Part shown: in pieces, positions 9,069 to 18,539 of the stretch
Position numbering within the stretch: position 1 is the first letter of the stretch
How the letters are laid out: each line of letters begins with the position of its first letter
Assembly (NCBI RefSeq): GCF_040008265.1
Contig: NZ_CP155620.1
Span: forward strand, 310,001 to 374,000
DNA: 64,000 nt
Reading direction: 5' to 3'
From: Campylobacter sp. CCS1377
GTDB taxonomy: Bacteria; Campylobacterota; Campylobacteria; Campylobacterales; Campylobacteraceae
Translations under genes and position numbers: made by a program
The notes under the pieces: generated by a model
Seen by the model: only the letters and a program-made list of their open reading frames with translations
What the model was told of the DNA's origin: nothing
Databases searched by the model: none

Positions 9069-9101
9069 AAATTTTAAGGTGGAAATCACCTTAAAATTTT
9101 T
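9069..9101. terminator. bidirectional terminator between MarC-family gene and tpsB-like gene
   Basis: A perfect 14-bp inverted repeat (9069-9082 with 9088-9101) around a five-base loop, with a T-run on the plus side and an A-rich flank on the other. It lies between two convergent genes and touches the stop codon of the minus-strand one, so it can end transcripts from both sides. Confidence 0.8.
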
Positions 9102-10861
9102 TAGAAGTATTTTCCGGCACTAAAATAAATTCTAGCTCTTGGTTTGCCATCTTTTACACCCAAGTCTTTATCTTCATAAGTGTGTAAAGCTCTAGCGGCA
9201 TCAAGTTTGGCATAAAAGCTTCCCGGTTTGATGTATAAAAGCTCAAGTCCAAAAGCATCCATAAACAAATCATCTCCATATGCGTGTTTATTAAACCAAG
9301 CATAGCCTATATCATAAAATGGAGTGATATAAAAATTTGGTATAGGCGAAGTAAAACGCAAGCCAAAATTTCCAATGATAGCATTATCTCTATCGGCTTC
9401 ACCGTTTCTATAAGCTCTTACTCCATAAGGTCCACCTAAAGACATAGTTTCTGAAGAGTCAAGTTTGGCGCCATTGATAACTTGTTGGTAAGAAATGGTG
9501 GCTACATGGGTAAGTAAAGGGTGGAAAAAATAAGAGTTATTGATATTAACATTAAGTTTTGCAAATTGTCCTAAAAATCTTTGTTGTTGATTTGCATATC
9601 TTACATTATCATTGTCACCTATTACAGTTCCGTGAGTGATGATAGCACTATAAGAAAAATTATTATTGCTTAAGCCGTTATAAGTTCCTTCTATACCAAA
9701 TTTATAAGCAAAACTGTGTTTAAAAGTGTCATTTGGCCAAAATCCCCAAATCATCATATAGTCTTTTAAATCCCTATAAGCAAAACCACTGGTTAGATAT
9801 AAAGATGCTGTTGTGGTTAAAAATACAGGATAAGAAACATTAACTGTTAAATCTTTTGAAGTTCCAGAAATTCCCATATCTTCAAGTTCTCCACCCAAAG
9901 CATAACTTCCTTGAGAATAACCTGTGGTAACTTTAAAATTTCCATAAAAAGTTGTATAGCTGATGCCATAGTTGGTTTGTTGCTCATCGCTTCTTTGCAA
10001 GAAAACGCTTCCGCTATCACCTTGTCTTGCGACATTGTTGAAAGTTACATTGATACCTCCGCGGTATATCCCCGCACCTTGTGAGCCATAGTTATCGCCA
10101 TAAACCATAGCACTTACTTTTTGAGTTTGCTCTACATTGATAACAATATCAGTTTCTCCGTAATTTTCACCCGCTTGAAGTGCAGCTAAAGCTTCTACTC
10201 CATACATTTCATTTACTCTATAAACAGAATCTTCTATGGTTTTTATGGTAATGATTTTACCTTTTAGTTTTTGATTTAATTTACTTTCTATAGCATAGTC
10301 TCTTGTACCGGTTTGATTATTAATAATGTATTTTCCTAAAACTCCTAAAGCGATATTTACTTGAATACTGTCTGTTAGCTCTTGTTGTGGAACATAAGCA
10401 GTTGCTGATGGATAGCCATTGATTTGAAAAAAGTAGGAAATGATGTTTGAAATATCTTGAAGATCTTTAATTTCAAACTTTTTTGTTCTAAAGTCTATTA
10501 ATAATTCTTGGAGTTCTTCTTCGCTTACTTTTAGACTTTCAAAAGTTTCTCCTTCATTGTCGATATGAAATTTATATTTTGTTATTATTGGTTTTTGATT
10601 TTGACTACTGGGAGTTTTGGTTTGATTATTTTCTTGATTTTTAATAGGGGCATTTTTTGTTTTTAAGGTGTTATTTAAGTTTTTATTTTGTGGGACATTT
10701 TTATAAGGAGAATTCTCTATCATATCGCTATATTCGCGGTCGATTGAGTAATCATTTGCATTTGCAACAAATTTAGAAATATCCATTTCGCTTTGTTCTT
10801 GCGATGCTTGCGCAAATAAACAATTGCCGAGCAATATAGGGATAATTAATAGTTTTTTCAT
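9101..10861 (-). CDS. ShlB/FhaC-type outer-membrane transporter of a two-partner secretion system
   Basis: A 586-residue outer-membrane protein expected to export the passenger encoded just upstream. It has a signal peptide (KKLLIIPILLGNCLFAQA), an Asn/Gln-rich linker to about residue 90, a POTRA domain (about 95-170, with FFQINGYPSATAYVPQQ matching the POTRA_2 pattern), a ShlB-type middle region and a C-terminal beta-barrel of about 340 residues. The L6-loop motif reads GVRAYRNGEAD (the family has VRGY), and the chain ends in aromatic-rich SAGKYF, as barrel proteins do. Ribosome site AAGG lies before the ATG. It resembles the C. jejuni protein I recall as Cj0975, at a different locus. Family assignment is firm; substrate is inferred from position. 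Confidence 0.88.
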   Translation of the reverse strand: MKKLLIIPILLGNCLFAQASQEQSEMDISKFVANANDYSIDREYSDMIENSPYKNVPQNKNLNNTLKTKNAPIKNQENNQTKTPSSQNQKPIITKYKFHIDNEGETFESLKVSEEELQELLIDFRTKKFEIKDLQDISNIISYFFQINGYPSATAYVPQQELTDSIQVNIALGVLGKYIINNQTGTRDYAIESKLNQKLKGKIITIKTIEDSVYRVNEMYGVEALAALQAGENYGETDIVINVEQTQKVSAMVYGDNYGSQGAGIYRGGINVTFNNVARQGDSGSVFLQRSDEQQTNYGISYTTFYGNFKVTTGYSQGSYALGGELEDMGISGTSKDLTVNVSYPVFLTTTASLYLTSGFAYRDLKDYMMIWGFWPNDTFKHSFAYKFGIEGTYNGLSNNNFSYSAIITHGTVIGDNDNVRYANQQQRFLGQFAKLNVNINNSYFFHPLLTHVATISYQQVINGAKLDSSETMSLGGPYGVRAYRNGEADRDNAIIGNFGLRFTSPIPNFYITPFYDIGYAWFNKHAYGDDLFMDAFGLELLYIKPGSFYAKLDAARALHTYEDKDLGVKDGKPRARIYFSAGKYF

Positions 10862-10963
10862 TTCTTACAACCTTTTCAAATTAAATTTTAACTAATAAAC
10901 AACAAAGCTAATATTATATCATATAAAATAAATATTTATTATTTTTTTTAAAATATTTATAAA

Positions 10964-10994
10964 ATATTAGAAAAGTTATTTACTTTTCTAATAT
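10964..10994 (-). terminator. intercistronic hairpin between passenger and transporter genes
   Basis: A perfect 12-bp inverted repeat (10964-10975 with 10983-10994) with a seven-base loop, followed on the minus strand by TTTTAT. It lies ten bases after the passenger stop and about 100 bases before the transporter start. It could end most passenger transcripts and lower transporter expression, or protect the mRNA 3' end. Confidence 0.6.
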
Positions 10995-11004
10995 CTATAA
11001 TTTT

Positions 11005-13587
11005 TTAGATGATATTCATATAAATGATCGTGCCATTTTCATTAGTTTCAAGTGTATATTTGAGCTTGTTTAATTTTTTATTGCTCAAATTAGGAATCAT
11101 CTTAGTGCTAAATTGTTTAGTATTTTTACTCATTGTAGTAAGTAAACTTTTTAGATTATTTATATCCAAAGCCCTACCTTCAATATCTGTAAAACCAGCT
11201 TTACTTTCGATGATTTTGATTTTTGTACCTTTTTTGACATTAAAATTATCTTTGGTATACAAATTTAATGCACCTTGACTAGATAAATTTAAGGCTGTAG
11301 AGTTTGAAACTATCATTGCTTTATTTATATCAATATCTTTAGAAAGAATGAAGGTATAATGTTCGAAATTATTTATAGTATTAGCCACTACATTAGAATC
11401 AACAATGAAATGATTACCTTTTGTGAAAGCACTTGATGATGGAGTGATTGCAGAAGTGTAATTTTCAGTGTTTTCGCTCTCTGTTACAGTTTGATTGAAA
11501 CTTCCGCTAATGTTATTGATAATAGTGCCTTGAAAGATATTATGAGTTCCACCCATGTATAAGGTATTATCACTTGAAGAATTTGCATTTGTTCGTGTTA
11601 GGTGAGCAGATGGAGCGATGTAAATTTGGCTATTATTGTGATATTCATCAATATTTAAATTGGTAATGGCAAGTATATTATCATGACTTTTTTCACCAAG
11701 TCCTGCAGTTATCACAATAATACCTTCTCTTTTGTCTGATGCTGTTCCTAAGGTAATATTATTAAGATACATTTTATTATACATAACTTCTTTATCTCCG
11801 CGAATAACATAAATGTTTTCTCTTGCTGCAGAAGAATAATCTTTGAGATTGACAAGATTGTTATTAGAAAGTTCATTTGCTCTAATGGATACTTTTGAGG
11901 CAATGAAGGTAGAACTAATTGAGCTTATGCTTTGAACGCCATTGTAATTAATAGCATTGTTTGTTAGAGTTTGTGCTTCAATTACTGAATTTAATGCTTT
12001 AGAGGATTTTACATCTCGCAAAACAATGCTGTTTGAATCTGCACTATCTGCGTAATATTTTTGGTTTTGCATCATCCTTTTTTCAACTGCATAAATATAA
12101 AACGGAAGTGCTGTATTGATATTTGAAATATTTATTTTGTTGTTATTTGCTTGACCTTGTTTGGTATTAGCGGCTACAAGTTGAATTCTATCTTGGTGAT
12201 TTTCGGGCATATCCTCTGAAGTGAGATTATGTCTTATGTTGATAGAATTACCACTTGCTCCTTTTGTGGCATATCCACCATATAAAGTGAATTCATTTTT
12301 TCCTAAGAAATTTTCGTGAGCTTTGATGGAGTGTTGAAGATTGGCTTCTATGGTATTATTATTAGCTTCACCATCAATGGCATAACCTCCGTAAAATTCA
12401 ACCAATCCTGAAACTTTGACAGATGCATTAAGTGCAAGGATGGTTTGCAAATCATTAATGATGATTTTATTTCCTATGGCATTTCCACGACTAGTTCTAC
12501 CACCCCAAAATATTTCATTTGCTATTGCATCATAGGCTAGGGGAGTTCCTGAACTATCTACCCTTAGGTCAAGGTTTAAGCTATTGATTTCTATGGTGTT
12601 ATTTATAGCATTGCAAGGTTTTAATTTACCTGTGCAAATTCCACCAACAATATGTGCAGCTGCGAGAGTTGAATAAGCAAATGCAGGACCATGAACATTG
12701 ATTTTGGAGCCATTAAAAGTAACTTTGTTATTTTTTACATCAGAATTATAAGAAAGCCCACCTATAATATGCATTATTCTTTCATCGTATTTTCTTATAT
12801 TATTAATTTGCGTGAATTTACTAGCATGAAAATCAATGGCAGAATCTTTTTGAAAAATGACTTTATTGTTATGTACTTCTCCGGCTAAAGATATGCCACC
12901 TACTACATAAGGTGCACCATTAAGTGGTAAGGCATAGGTATTTTCAACCCCCATATTAATATAGCCATTTTCTTTAATTTCAATGGTATTATCATAAGAT
13001 TCCCCTTTTTTTGTAAATCCTGCAGTGATGAGATAATCAAATCTATCATCATTTTCTGTACGAGCTGGAGTAGGAACTTCTTTATCCGTTGGTTTTAGAA
13101 AATATACAGAACTAAGTTCCCCATCAGCTATAATAAGATTATTAGAATACACATCTCCCCCATTAGAAAATGCACTTACTAAAAAAGGTATATAAACGGC
13201 TTTTTGCACTCGTGTAAATTCTGTTCCTTCTTCAATATTATTCCCATCTGGAGATATTTTTTCATCTGTAAAATCGGGATTAAGAATTTCTAGTTTATAA
13301 GGAAGATCTTTTGTTGTATATCCTGGAGTTTTTGGATTATTATAAATTAAAGTGATATCGTTAATCTTTCCATTGCTTTTTATACCATAATAATTTTTTC
13401 CATTTAAGCGATTGAAAGTATTGGTATTTTCATTATATACTTGTTCATTGGTGTATTTATGTTTTGGAATTATATAGGTGTTTTGTTCTTGTAAAATTCC
13501 TTGTTCAGCAGCATTTGCTTGAGATAAAAAGAAAACTGTAGGTAGAGATAAAGACAAGAAAATTTTGCCAACTTTATTTCTTTTCAT
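11005..13587 (-). CDS. autotransporter-like repetitive passenger without beta-barrel
   Basis: An 860-residue secreted protein: basic N-terminus and hydrophobic core ending SQANA (signal peptide, about 27 residues), then a long Asn-rich beta-helix-like body. Between about residues 229 and 486 a motif of the form GG-x4-G-x-A/V-x-N-N-x-I/V recurs at least seven times, about 35-50 residues apart. The end resembles the linker that precedes the barrel in Campylobacter autotransporters, but the barrel of roughly 270 residues is missing and the chain ends GTIIYMNII with no terminal Phe. I see no canonical TPS (haemagglutination-activity) domain with NPNL/NPNG motifs. Position beside the ShlB-type gene suggests that protein as exporter. 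It may be an adhesin; function is unknown. AAAGGAG precedes the ATG. Confidence 0.75.
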   Translation of the reverse strand: MKRNKVGKIFLSLSLPTVFFLSQANAAEQGILQEQNTYIIPKHKYTNEQVYNENTNTFNRLNGKNYYGIKSNGKINDITLIYNNPKTPGYTTKDLPYKLEILNPDFTDEKISPDGNNIEEGTEFTRVQKAVYIPFLVSAFSNGGDVYSNNLIIADGELSSVYFLKPTDKEVPTPARTENDDRFDYLITAGFTKKGESYDNTIEIKENGYINMGVENTYALPLNGAPYVVGGISLAGEVHNNKVIFQKDSAIDFHASKFTQINNIRKYDERIMHIIGGLSYNSDVKNNKVTFNGSKINVHGPAFAYSTLAAAHIVGGICTGKLKPCNAINNTIEINSLNLDLRVDSSGTPLAYDAIANEIFWGGRTSRGNAIGNKIIINDLQTILALNASVKVSGLVEFYGGYAIDGEANNNTIEANLQHSIKAHENFLGKNEFTLYGGYATKGASGNSINIRHNLTSEDMPENHQDRIQLVAANTKQGQANNNKINISNINTALPFYIYAVEKRMMQNQKYYADSADSNSIVLRDVKSSKALNSVIEAQTLTNNAINYNGVQSISSISSTFIASKVSIRANELSNNNLVNLKDYSSAARENIYVIRGDKEVMYNKMYLNNITLGTASDKREGIIVITAGLGEKSHDNILAITNLNIDEYHNNSQIYIAPSAHLTRTNANSSSDNTLYMGGTHNIFQGTIINNISGSFNQTVTESENTENYTSAITPSSSAFTKGNHFIVDSNVVANTINNFEHYTFILSKDIDINKAMIVSNSTALNLSSQGALNLYTKDNFNVKKGTKIKIIESKAGFTDIEGRALDINNLKSLLTTMSKNTKQFSTKMIPNLSNKKLNKLKYTLETNENGTIIYMNII
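12131..12900 (-). repeat. degenerate protein-level repeats (GG...NN motif) in the passenger gene
   Basis: On the minus strand this stretch encodes successive units such as GGISLAGEVHNNKVIF, GGLSYNSDVKNNKVTF, GGRTSRGNAIGNKIII, GGYAIDGEANNNTIEA and AANTKQGQANNNKINI. The unit is conserved only at the Gly pair, one Gly and the Asn pair. DNA identity between units is low, so this is an old protein repeat and not a slippage array. Confidence 0.75.
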
Positions 13588-13640
13588 TGATTTGCTCCTT
13601 TTGAAAATAAAATTCTTTAATTTTAAGATAAGTGTTGTTA

Positions 13641-13681
13641 AATATAACTTAATAAATAATAAACATTAATTATTATTTATT
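13641..13681 (-). promoter_or_regulatory. leader region of the passenger gene with AT-only inverted repeat
   Basis: Ten bases AATAAATAAT at 13651-13660 pair with 13672-13681 around an 11-base loop; on the minus strand TATATT at 13641-13646 could serve as a -10 box about 55 bases before the ATG at 13587. The repeat may end transcripts from aat, or be a binding site. With only A and T in the stem, it is weak evidence. Confidence 0.35.
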
Positions 13682-13689
13682 AATATAAT

Positions 13690-14340
13690 CTAATATTTAA
13701 TAATATTTTTAAAAGAGTTAAAATCAGTATTTTGGCAAACTTTTTGTTGTAAAAGAGTTAAAAATTTGGCTCGTGAAATGTTTTTAGCACCCATAAATTC
13801 AAGATGGGGATTATAAACTTGACAATCAATAATAAAATCATAAGGTTTTAAAAATTCACAAAGTTTAATGAGTGCGATTTTGGAAACATTGGGTTTTAAG
13901 CTTACCATGCTTTCACCGAAAAATACTTTGCCTATTATTAAACCATAAATTCCACCTATTAACTCATTTTCATCATAAATTTCAAGGCTGTGAGCGATAT
14001 TTTTTTCAAAAAGTTCGGTATAGATTTGGATAAAATCTTCATTAATCCAAGTTTTTTCTCGGTTTTTTCCACAAAGTTTTATCAAGGAATTAAAATTTGT
14101 ATCAAGTTTTATAGTGTAGCGATTTAAAAATCTTTTCATGCTTTTTTGTATATAAATTTCATTGGGAAATAAAACACAACGCGGATCGGGGCACCACCAA
14201 GTAATGGGTTTGCTCGTCCATGGAAAAAGCCCAAAAGTATAAGCTTTAACCAAAAAATCAAGTTCAAATTTTTGACTTAAAAAAACCGGAGCATTTTTAG
14301 GTGCATTTAAGAGTTCAGTATATAAATTCGATGGTTTCAT
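13690..14340 (-). CDS. aat: leucyl/phenylalanyl-tRNA--protein transferase
   Basis: Transfers Leu or Phe from tRNA to the N-terminus of proteins that start with Lys or Arg, marking them for ClpS-ClpAP. Family motifs are in order: FGLFPWTSKPITWWCPDPRC, FGESMVSLKPNVSKIALIKL and DCQVYNPHLEFMGAKNISR. Its 216 residues are normal. It overlaps clpA by 26 bases, so the mark-making enzyme, the adaptor ClpS and the unfoldase ClpA are made from one transcript. It is the last gene of the 13-gene minus-strand run. Confidence 0.96.
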   Translation of the reverse strand: MKPSNLYTELLNAPKNAPVFLSQKFELDFLVKAYTFGLFPWTSKPITWWCPDPRCVLFPNEIYIQKSMKRFLNRYTIKLDTNFNSLIKLCGKNREKTWINEDFIQIYTELFEKNIAHSLEIYDENELIGGIYGLIIGKVFFGESMVSLKPNVSKIALIKLCEFLKPYDFIIDCQVYNPHLEFMGAKNISRAKFLTLLQQKVCQNTDFNSFKNIIKY

Positions 14341-16432
14341 TTTTGCTAAGTTTTAATTTAATTAATCCGCCATTTTTTAATTTGCCAAATAAAATTTCAT
14401 CACTTAATTTTTCGCCAATTTCTTCAGAAATAACGCGTTTTAAAAGTCTTACGCCAAATTCTTTTTTATAAGCTTTTTGAGCTAGGTAGCTTTTGACTTT
14501 TTCATCGGCTTTGATTTGAATATTTTTAAGATTAGTGCAAAGCTCATCAAGCTCTTTTTGGACAATTTTGCTTAAATCTGTGTTATTTAAATCTTTAAAA
14601 TGCAAAATTTTATCAATACGGTTGATAAATTCGGGAGCAAAAAATTCTTTAATGGCACGATTATTTTTTTCTTCATTTTTGCTTAAAAAGCCCAGCTCAT
14701 TGTTTTCTTTTAAGCCTAAATTTGAAGTCATGATGATAATGGTATTTCTAAAATCAGCCTTTAAGCCTGTATTATCACTCAAACTTGCATTATCAAAAAT
14801 CTGTAAAAAAGTGTTACTTAAGTCAGGATGAGCTTTTTCTATCTCATCGAAAAGCACTAAAGAAAAAGGATTTTTGCGTATAGCATTGCTTAAAAGTCCA
14901 CCATCCTCATAACCCACATAACCTGCTGGAGTACCAATTAACTTGCTTATAGCGTGTTTTTCAGCATATTCGCTCATATCAAAGCGTTCTAAATTTAAGC
15001 CCAAAGCTTGTGCTAAAGCTTTACAAAGCTCTGTTTTTCCTACTCCGCTAGAACCAGTAAATAAAAATACTCCTTTTGGAGAATGGGAATTTTTTAACCC
15101 CGCATAACTTTGCTTTAAACTTTTACAAAGCGAATTTATCACTTCATCTTGTCCAAAAATTTGTTTTTTGAGTGTTTTTTCTAAATTTTGCAAGCATTTT
15201 GTGAAATCAAGTTCAAAAATTTTGTGAGATCTTGTCATTTTGTTTAAAATTTGTTCTAGATCTTTAAGATTTGCTTTTTTATTTTTTTCTTGTTTTAAAG
15301 CAAATGAAGCACCAAGCTCATCAAGCAAGTCCAAAGCAGAATCAGGCAAAAATTTATCATTAAAATACTTTTTGCCGAGCTCTACGCTCGCTTCAATTAC
15401 CTCTTGGCTGTATTTAATGTGATGAAAATTTTCATATTGTTTTTGTAAGCCTTTTATGATAAGCAAACACTCTTCCTTGCTAGGCTCGTCAATATCGATT
15501 TTTGCAAAACGGCGACTTAAGGCTTTGTTTTTATCAAAGGTGTTTTTATACTCGATAAAAGTGCTTGCTCCTATACATTTTAACGAACCATTACTAAGTG
15601 CTGGTTTTAAAAGATTTGACATATCGCTGTGGTTTTCATTGCTACTTCCAGCACCTACTATGGTGTGAATTTCATCGATAAATAAAATCGCATTTGGAAT
15701 TTTTTCAAGCTCTTTGAGTATATCTTTAAGCCTTTTTTCAAAATCTCCGCGGTATTTTGTTCCTCCTAATAAACCCGCTAAATCTAGGGCATAAATTTGT
15801 GCATTTTGCAAATGCTCTGGGACTTGTTTTTGTGTGATTGCTAAGGCCAAGCCTTCTACAATGGCTGTTTTTCCAACTCCTGCTTCGCCTACTAAGATAG
15901 GATTGTTTTTCTTGCGTCTTGATAAAATTTGCATGATTCTTTCAAGTTCAAATTTTCTTCCTATTAAAGGATCGATTTTGCCTTTTTGAGCTAGGGTGTT
16001 TAAATTTTGTGTGTATGAATTTAGATTTTCAAATTCATTTTGAGATTTTAATTCTGCAAGTTTGTCGTATGAAAATTGATATTTTTTAAGCAAAACTTGC
16101 GCGTAAGTTCTTTCTTCATTGCAAAGTTTTTGTAAAAATTCTAAAACAATAAAATTGTCTAAAGAATTTAAAATTTCATCTAAAACAACTGAATATTCAG
16201 GGTTGATTTCTTGGCTTAAAAAGGTATTGTTTTTAGAAATGTGAATTTTTAAATCATTTTCTAAAAATTTAATTTCTGTTTGAGCGATTTTTTCAAAAAG
16301 ATTTTTAAAATCTGTGCTTAGTCTTGTTAATACAAAAAGTATATGTTCACAAGTGATAAATTCGTGATGGTTTGCCTTGCAAAGTTCGTAGGCATTTTTT
16401 AAAAAAATTTCTAAATTCTCTTCGTATTTCAT
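14315..16432 (-). CDS. clpA: ATP-dependent Clp protease ATP-binding subunit ClpA
   Basis: Hexameric unfoldase that feeds substrates into ClpP. A Clp N-domain (about 1-140), which binds ClpS, is followed by two AAA+ modules: Walker A GEAGVGKT at 182-189 with Walker B ILFIDEIH, and a second Walker A GSSGVGKT at 460-467 with LVLFDEIEKAHP. The sequence ELGFLSKNEEKNN in the second module matches the IGF/IGL loop that docks on ClpP. At 705 residues it is slightly shorter than the E. coli protein (758). It overlaps clpS by four bases and aat by 26. Confidence 0.96.
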   Translation of the reverse strand: MKYEENLEIFLKNAYELCKANHHEFITCEHILFVLTRLSTDFKNLFEKIAQTEIKFLENDLKIHISKNNTFLSQEINPEYSVVLDEILNSLDNFIVLEFLQKLCNEERTYAQVLLKKYQFSYDKLAELKSQNEFENLNSYTQNLNTLAQKGKIDPLIGRKFELERIMQILSRRKKNNPILVGEAGVGKTAIVEGLALAITQKQVPEHLQNAQIYALDLAGLLGGTKYRGDFEKRLKDILKELEKIPNAILFIDEIHTIVGAGSSNENHSDMSNLLKPALSNGSLKCIGASTFIEYKNTFDKNKALSRRFAKIDIDEPSKEECLLIIKGLQKQYENFHHIKYSQEVIEASVELGKKYFNDKFLPDSALDLLDELGASFALKQEKNKKANLKDLEQILNKMTRSHKIFELDFTKCLQNLEKTLKKQIFGQDEVINSLCKSLKQSYAGLKNSHSPKGVFLFTGSSGVGKTELCKALAQALGLNLERFDMSEYAEKHAISKLIGTPAGYVGYEDGGLLSNAIRKNPFSLVLFDEIEKAHPDLSNTFLQIFDNASLSDNTGLKADFRNTIIIMTSNLGLKENNELGFLSKNEEKNNRAIKEFFAPEFINRIDKILHFKDLNNTDLSKIVQKELDELCTNLKNIQIKADEKVKSYLAQKAYKKEFGVRLLKRVISEEIGEKLSDEILFGKLKNGGLIKLKLSKNETIEFIY

Positions 16433-16719
16433 ACAGGTTCTATCCTTGTTTGAAGTGGAAAATTTGCTAACATAGCTGCATTTTTAACTTGTTTTTGTTT
16501 TGAAAGGGCAATTTCCTCAGTAAAAATCCCACAAACTCCGCTACCATTGTGGTGAATTTCTAGCATAATTTGTTGGGCTTTTTCGAGATTAAAATGAAAA
16601 ATTTTCATTAAAATTTCTATAACAAAATCCATAGTCGTAACATCATCGTTTAACAATAAAACCTTAAACATTTTAGGTTGTTCGAGTTTTGTTTTTTCAA
16701 GAATTTGACTTTGTGGCAT
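16429..16719 (-). CDS. clpS: ClpS adaptor protein
   Basis: Recognises proteins with destabilising N-terminal residues and hands them to ClpA. The core reads PKMFKVLLLNDDVTTMDFVI, with the Asn-Asp pair of the N-end binding pocket, then HHNGSGVCGIFTEEIA and a normal C-terminal strand. Its 96 residues are standard. The start touches the stop of the thioredoxin-like gene upstream, and the stop overlaps the clpA start in the ATGA pattern that suggests coupled translation. Confidence 0.97.
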   Translation of the reverse strand: MPQSQILEKTKLEQPKMFKVLLLNDDVTTMDFVIEILMKIFHFNLEKAQQIMLEIHHNGSGVCGIFTEEIALSKQKQVKNAAMLANFPLQTRIEPV

Positions 16720-17319
16720 TTATTTTTCCATAATACGATTTAAATCTTCTTGTATGGTAGATGTTGGTACTTTTCCTATATAAAAGAGTGATTTTACACC
16801 AGCCTCCCAATAATTTGTCAATTCTTGATAAATACCATTTTTAATTACAACTTTAAAAGGCAATTGCTCCATACTTTGATAATTAATATCTTTTAAAATT
16901 TGAGCTATAATGCGATCGTTTTGCTTAGAATTGCTTAAAAAATAATAAGCTCCGTATTTATCCGCAAATTCTTTGACGGTTTTATCTTCAACGCTTTCAA
17001 AATGACTTAGACCTATTAAAATGAGTTTTTGTGAATTTTCTTGTTGTAAGCGACTTAGATGCAAAGCTTCTTCTTTACAAGGCGCGCAGAAAGTGCCAAA
17101 AAAATCAAACATTAAAATTTTATCCTCTTCGCCCTTAATGGCAAAGCCATTTTTTGTTCTCACTAGGGTTAATTCCCCACCGTTAATATTTTTTAAAATA
17201 AGGCTTTCATTGGGCTTAAATTCTGCAAATAATAGCTCATTTTTAACCTCTTCATTGCTACAAGCATAAAAAAAGCTTAGTAGAACAAAAAATAAAACAA
17301 AATGTAAAGTTTTTTTCAT
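16720..17319 (-). CDS. TlpA-like thioredoxin-fold lipoprotein
   Basis: A 199-residue exported protein with a lipoprotein signal (FVLLSFFYACSNEE, lipidated Cys near residue 20) and a thioredoxin fold. The active-site motif is GTFCAPCKEEA, a CxxC redox centre of the TlpA/ResA type, preceded by KILMFDFF. It probably reduces or handles disulfides of periplasmic proteins while anchored in a membrane. I recall the C. jejuni homologue as Cj1106. It is the only exported protein in this part of the operon, so its place may reflect shared transcription and not shared function. Confidence 0.82.
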   Translation of the reverse strand: MKKTLHFVLFFVLLSFFYACSNEEVKNELLFAEFKPNESLILKNINGGELTLVRTKNGFAIKGEEDKILMFDFFGTFCAPCKEEALHLSRLQQENSQKLILIGLSHFESVEDKTVKEFADKYGAYYFLSNSKQNDRIIAQILKDINYQSMEQLPFKVVIKNGIYQELTNYWEAGVKSLFYIGKVPTSTIQEDLNRIMEK

Positions 17320-17328
17320 GATTTTTCC

Positions 17329-17781
17329 TTAGATGTAGTTTTTTATCGCCGCTCTTGCTTCTAAATCGGCTTGTTTTTTCTTTAGGGTTTCGCGTTTGTC
17401 ATGTAAATTTTTACCCTTTGCTAAGGCTAGAGTGGCTTTAACTTTATTTTTGGCATTAAAATACAAATCTAAAATCACCAAAGTGTATCCTTCAATGCTT
17501 ACTTTTCCTAAAAGTTTATCGATTTGTTTTCTATGCATTAAAAGCTTTCTAGCACCTCTTTCATCGTGTTTGTAATAAGAATGCGTTGTGTTAAGGTGCG
17601 AAATATGAGCGTTGAGTAAAAAAAGCTCTCCTTTAATGATGCGAACAAAAGAGTCTTTTAAATTCGCTCTTCCTGCGCGCAAAGCAACAACTTCGCTACC
17701 TTTTAATACCACGCCTGCTTCAAATTTTTCGATCACACTATAGTCAAATAAAGCCTTTTTATTTCTTGCAATGATTTTCAT
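17329..17781 (-). CDS. smpB: SsrA-binding protein SmpB
   Basis: Binds tmRNA and brings it to stalled ribosomes so that the incomplete protein is tagged for proteolysis. Motifs are [40 protein letters not shown] and a basic C-terminal tail [16 protein letters not shown]. The 150 residues are normal. The start overlaps the ispE stop by four bases. The tmRNA gene itself is not in the window. Confidence 0.97.
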   Translation of the reverse strand: MKIIARNKKALFDYSVIEKFEAGVVLKGSEVVALRAGRANLKDSFVRIIKGELFLLNAHISHLNTTHSYYKHDERGARKLLMHRKQIDKLLGKVSIEGYTLVILDLYFNAKNKVKATLALAKGKNLHDKRETLKKKQADLEARAAIKNYI

Positions 17782-18539
17782 TGTTTTACCTTAAAAACGC
17801 TACTTCCACTTCCGCTTAAAAAATAATTTTGCGTTAAGAAAAATGACATTTTAGGATATAAAGATACACAAGGGATAAATAAGTCATTTAAAGCGGTATT
17901 TTTATAGCTAAGTAATTCTTTAGTGCTTAATTTTTCATAAATTTGAGCTTGTTTTAAATTTTGATTTAAATCAAAAGAACTTAGATCAAATTCTTTATAA
18001 ACAGCCTGTGTTTGACAAGCTATATCGGGAAAAGTCCATTCAAGTTCCACTAAATCATCTTCAAATTCTTGTACAATTTCCCCACAGCCGCCGACATTTG
18101 CACTTTTAAAATCACTAAGAAAAAAGGCAATATCACTACCTAGTGCGACACTCATTTGAATTAAATTTTCTTTAGAGAGTTTTAAATTCAGTGTTTCATT
18201 TATCATTTTTAAAAAAGTAGCACAATTTGAGCTTCCTCCGCCAAGTCCTGCACAAGTTGGGATATTTTTGATTAGTTTTAAACTTTTTTGACTAAAAAGC
18301 TCTTCTAATTCTTTTTGATAGCCTTTTTGACATAGTAGTTTAAAAGCTTTGGCAATGATATTGTCTTCACATTTAAAATCACTTAAAATTTCAAAACCAT
18401 CACTTTGCTTTTCATTTACCAAAAAAAGCTCATCATATAAATTTTCCAAAAGTATAAAACGCGAGCTTAATAAATGATAATTTCTATCATCAAAACCTAT
18501 GATTTTAAGAAATATGTTGGCTTTTGCGTAGCTTTTCAT
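17778..18539 (-). CDS. ispE: 4-diphosphocytidyl-2-C-methyl-D-erythritol kinase
   Basis: GHMP kinase of the non-mevalonate isoprenoid pathway. The ATP-binding motif is [17 protein letters not shown]; the N-terminus [21 protein letters not shown] holds the conserved Lys and Asn of the family, and the C-terminal [10 protein letters not shown] is the third GHMP motif. Length 253 is typical. It overlaps smpB at its 3' end and csrA at its 5' end by four bases each. Confidence 0.95.
   Translation of the reverse strand: MKSYAKANIFLKIIGFDDRNYHLLSSRFILLENLYDELFLVNEKQSDGFEILSDFKCEDNIIAKAFKLLCQKGYQKELEELFSQKSLKLIKNIPTCAGLGGGSSNCATFLKMINETLNLKLSKENLIQMSVALGSDIAFFLSDFKSANVGGCGEIVQEFEDDLVELEWTFPDIACQTQAVYKEFDLSSFDLNQNLKQAQIYEKLSTKELLSYKNTALNDLFIPCVSLYPKMSFFLTQNYFLSGSGSSVFKVKQ

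Noticed and set aside
12131-12900. Possible CRISPR or DNA tandem array in the passenger gene
   Set aside because: Repeats exist only at the protein level; DNA copies are not identical and spacers are not regular.
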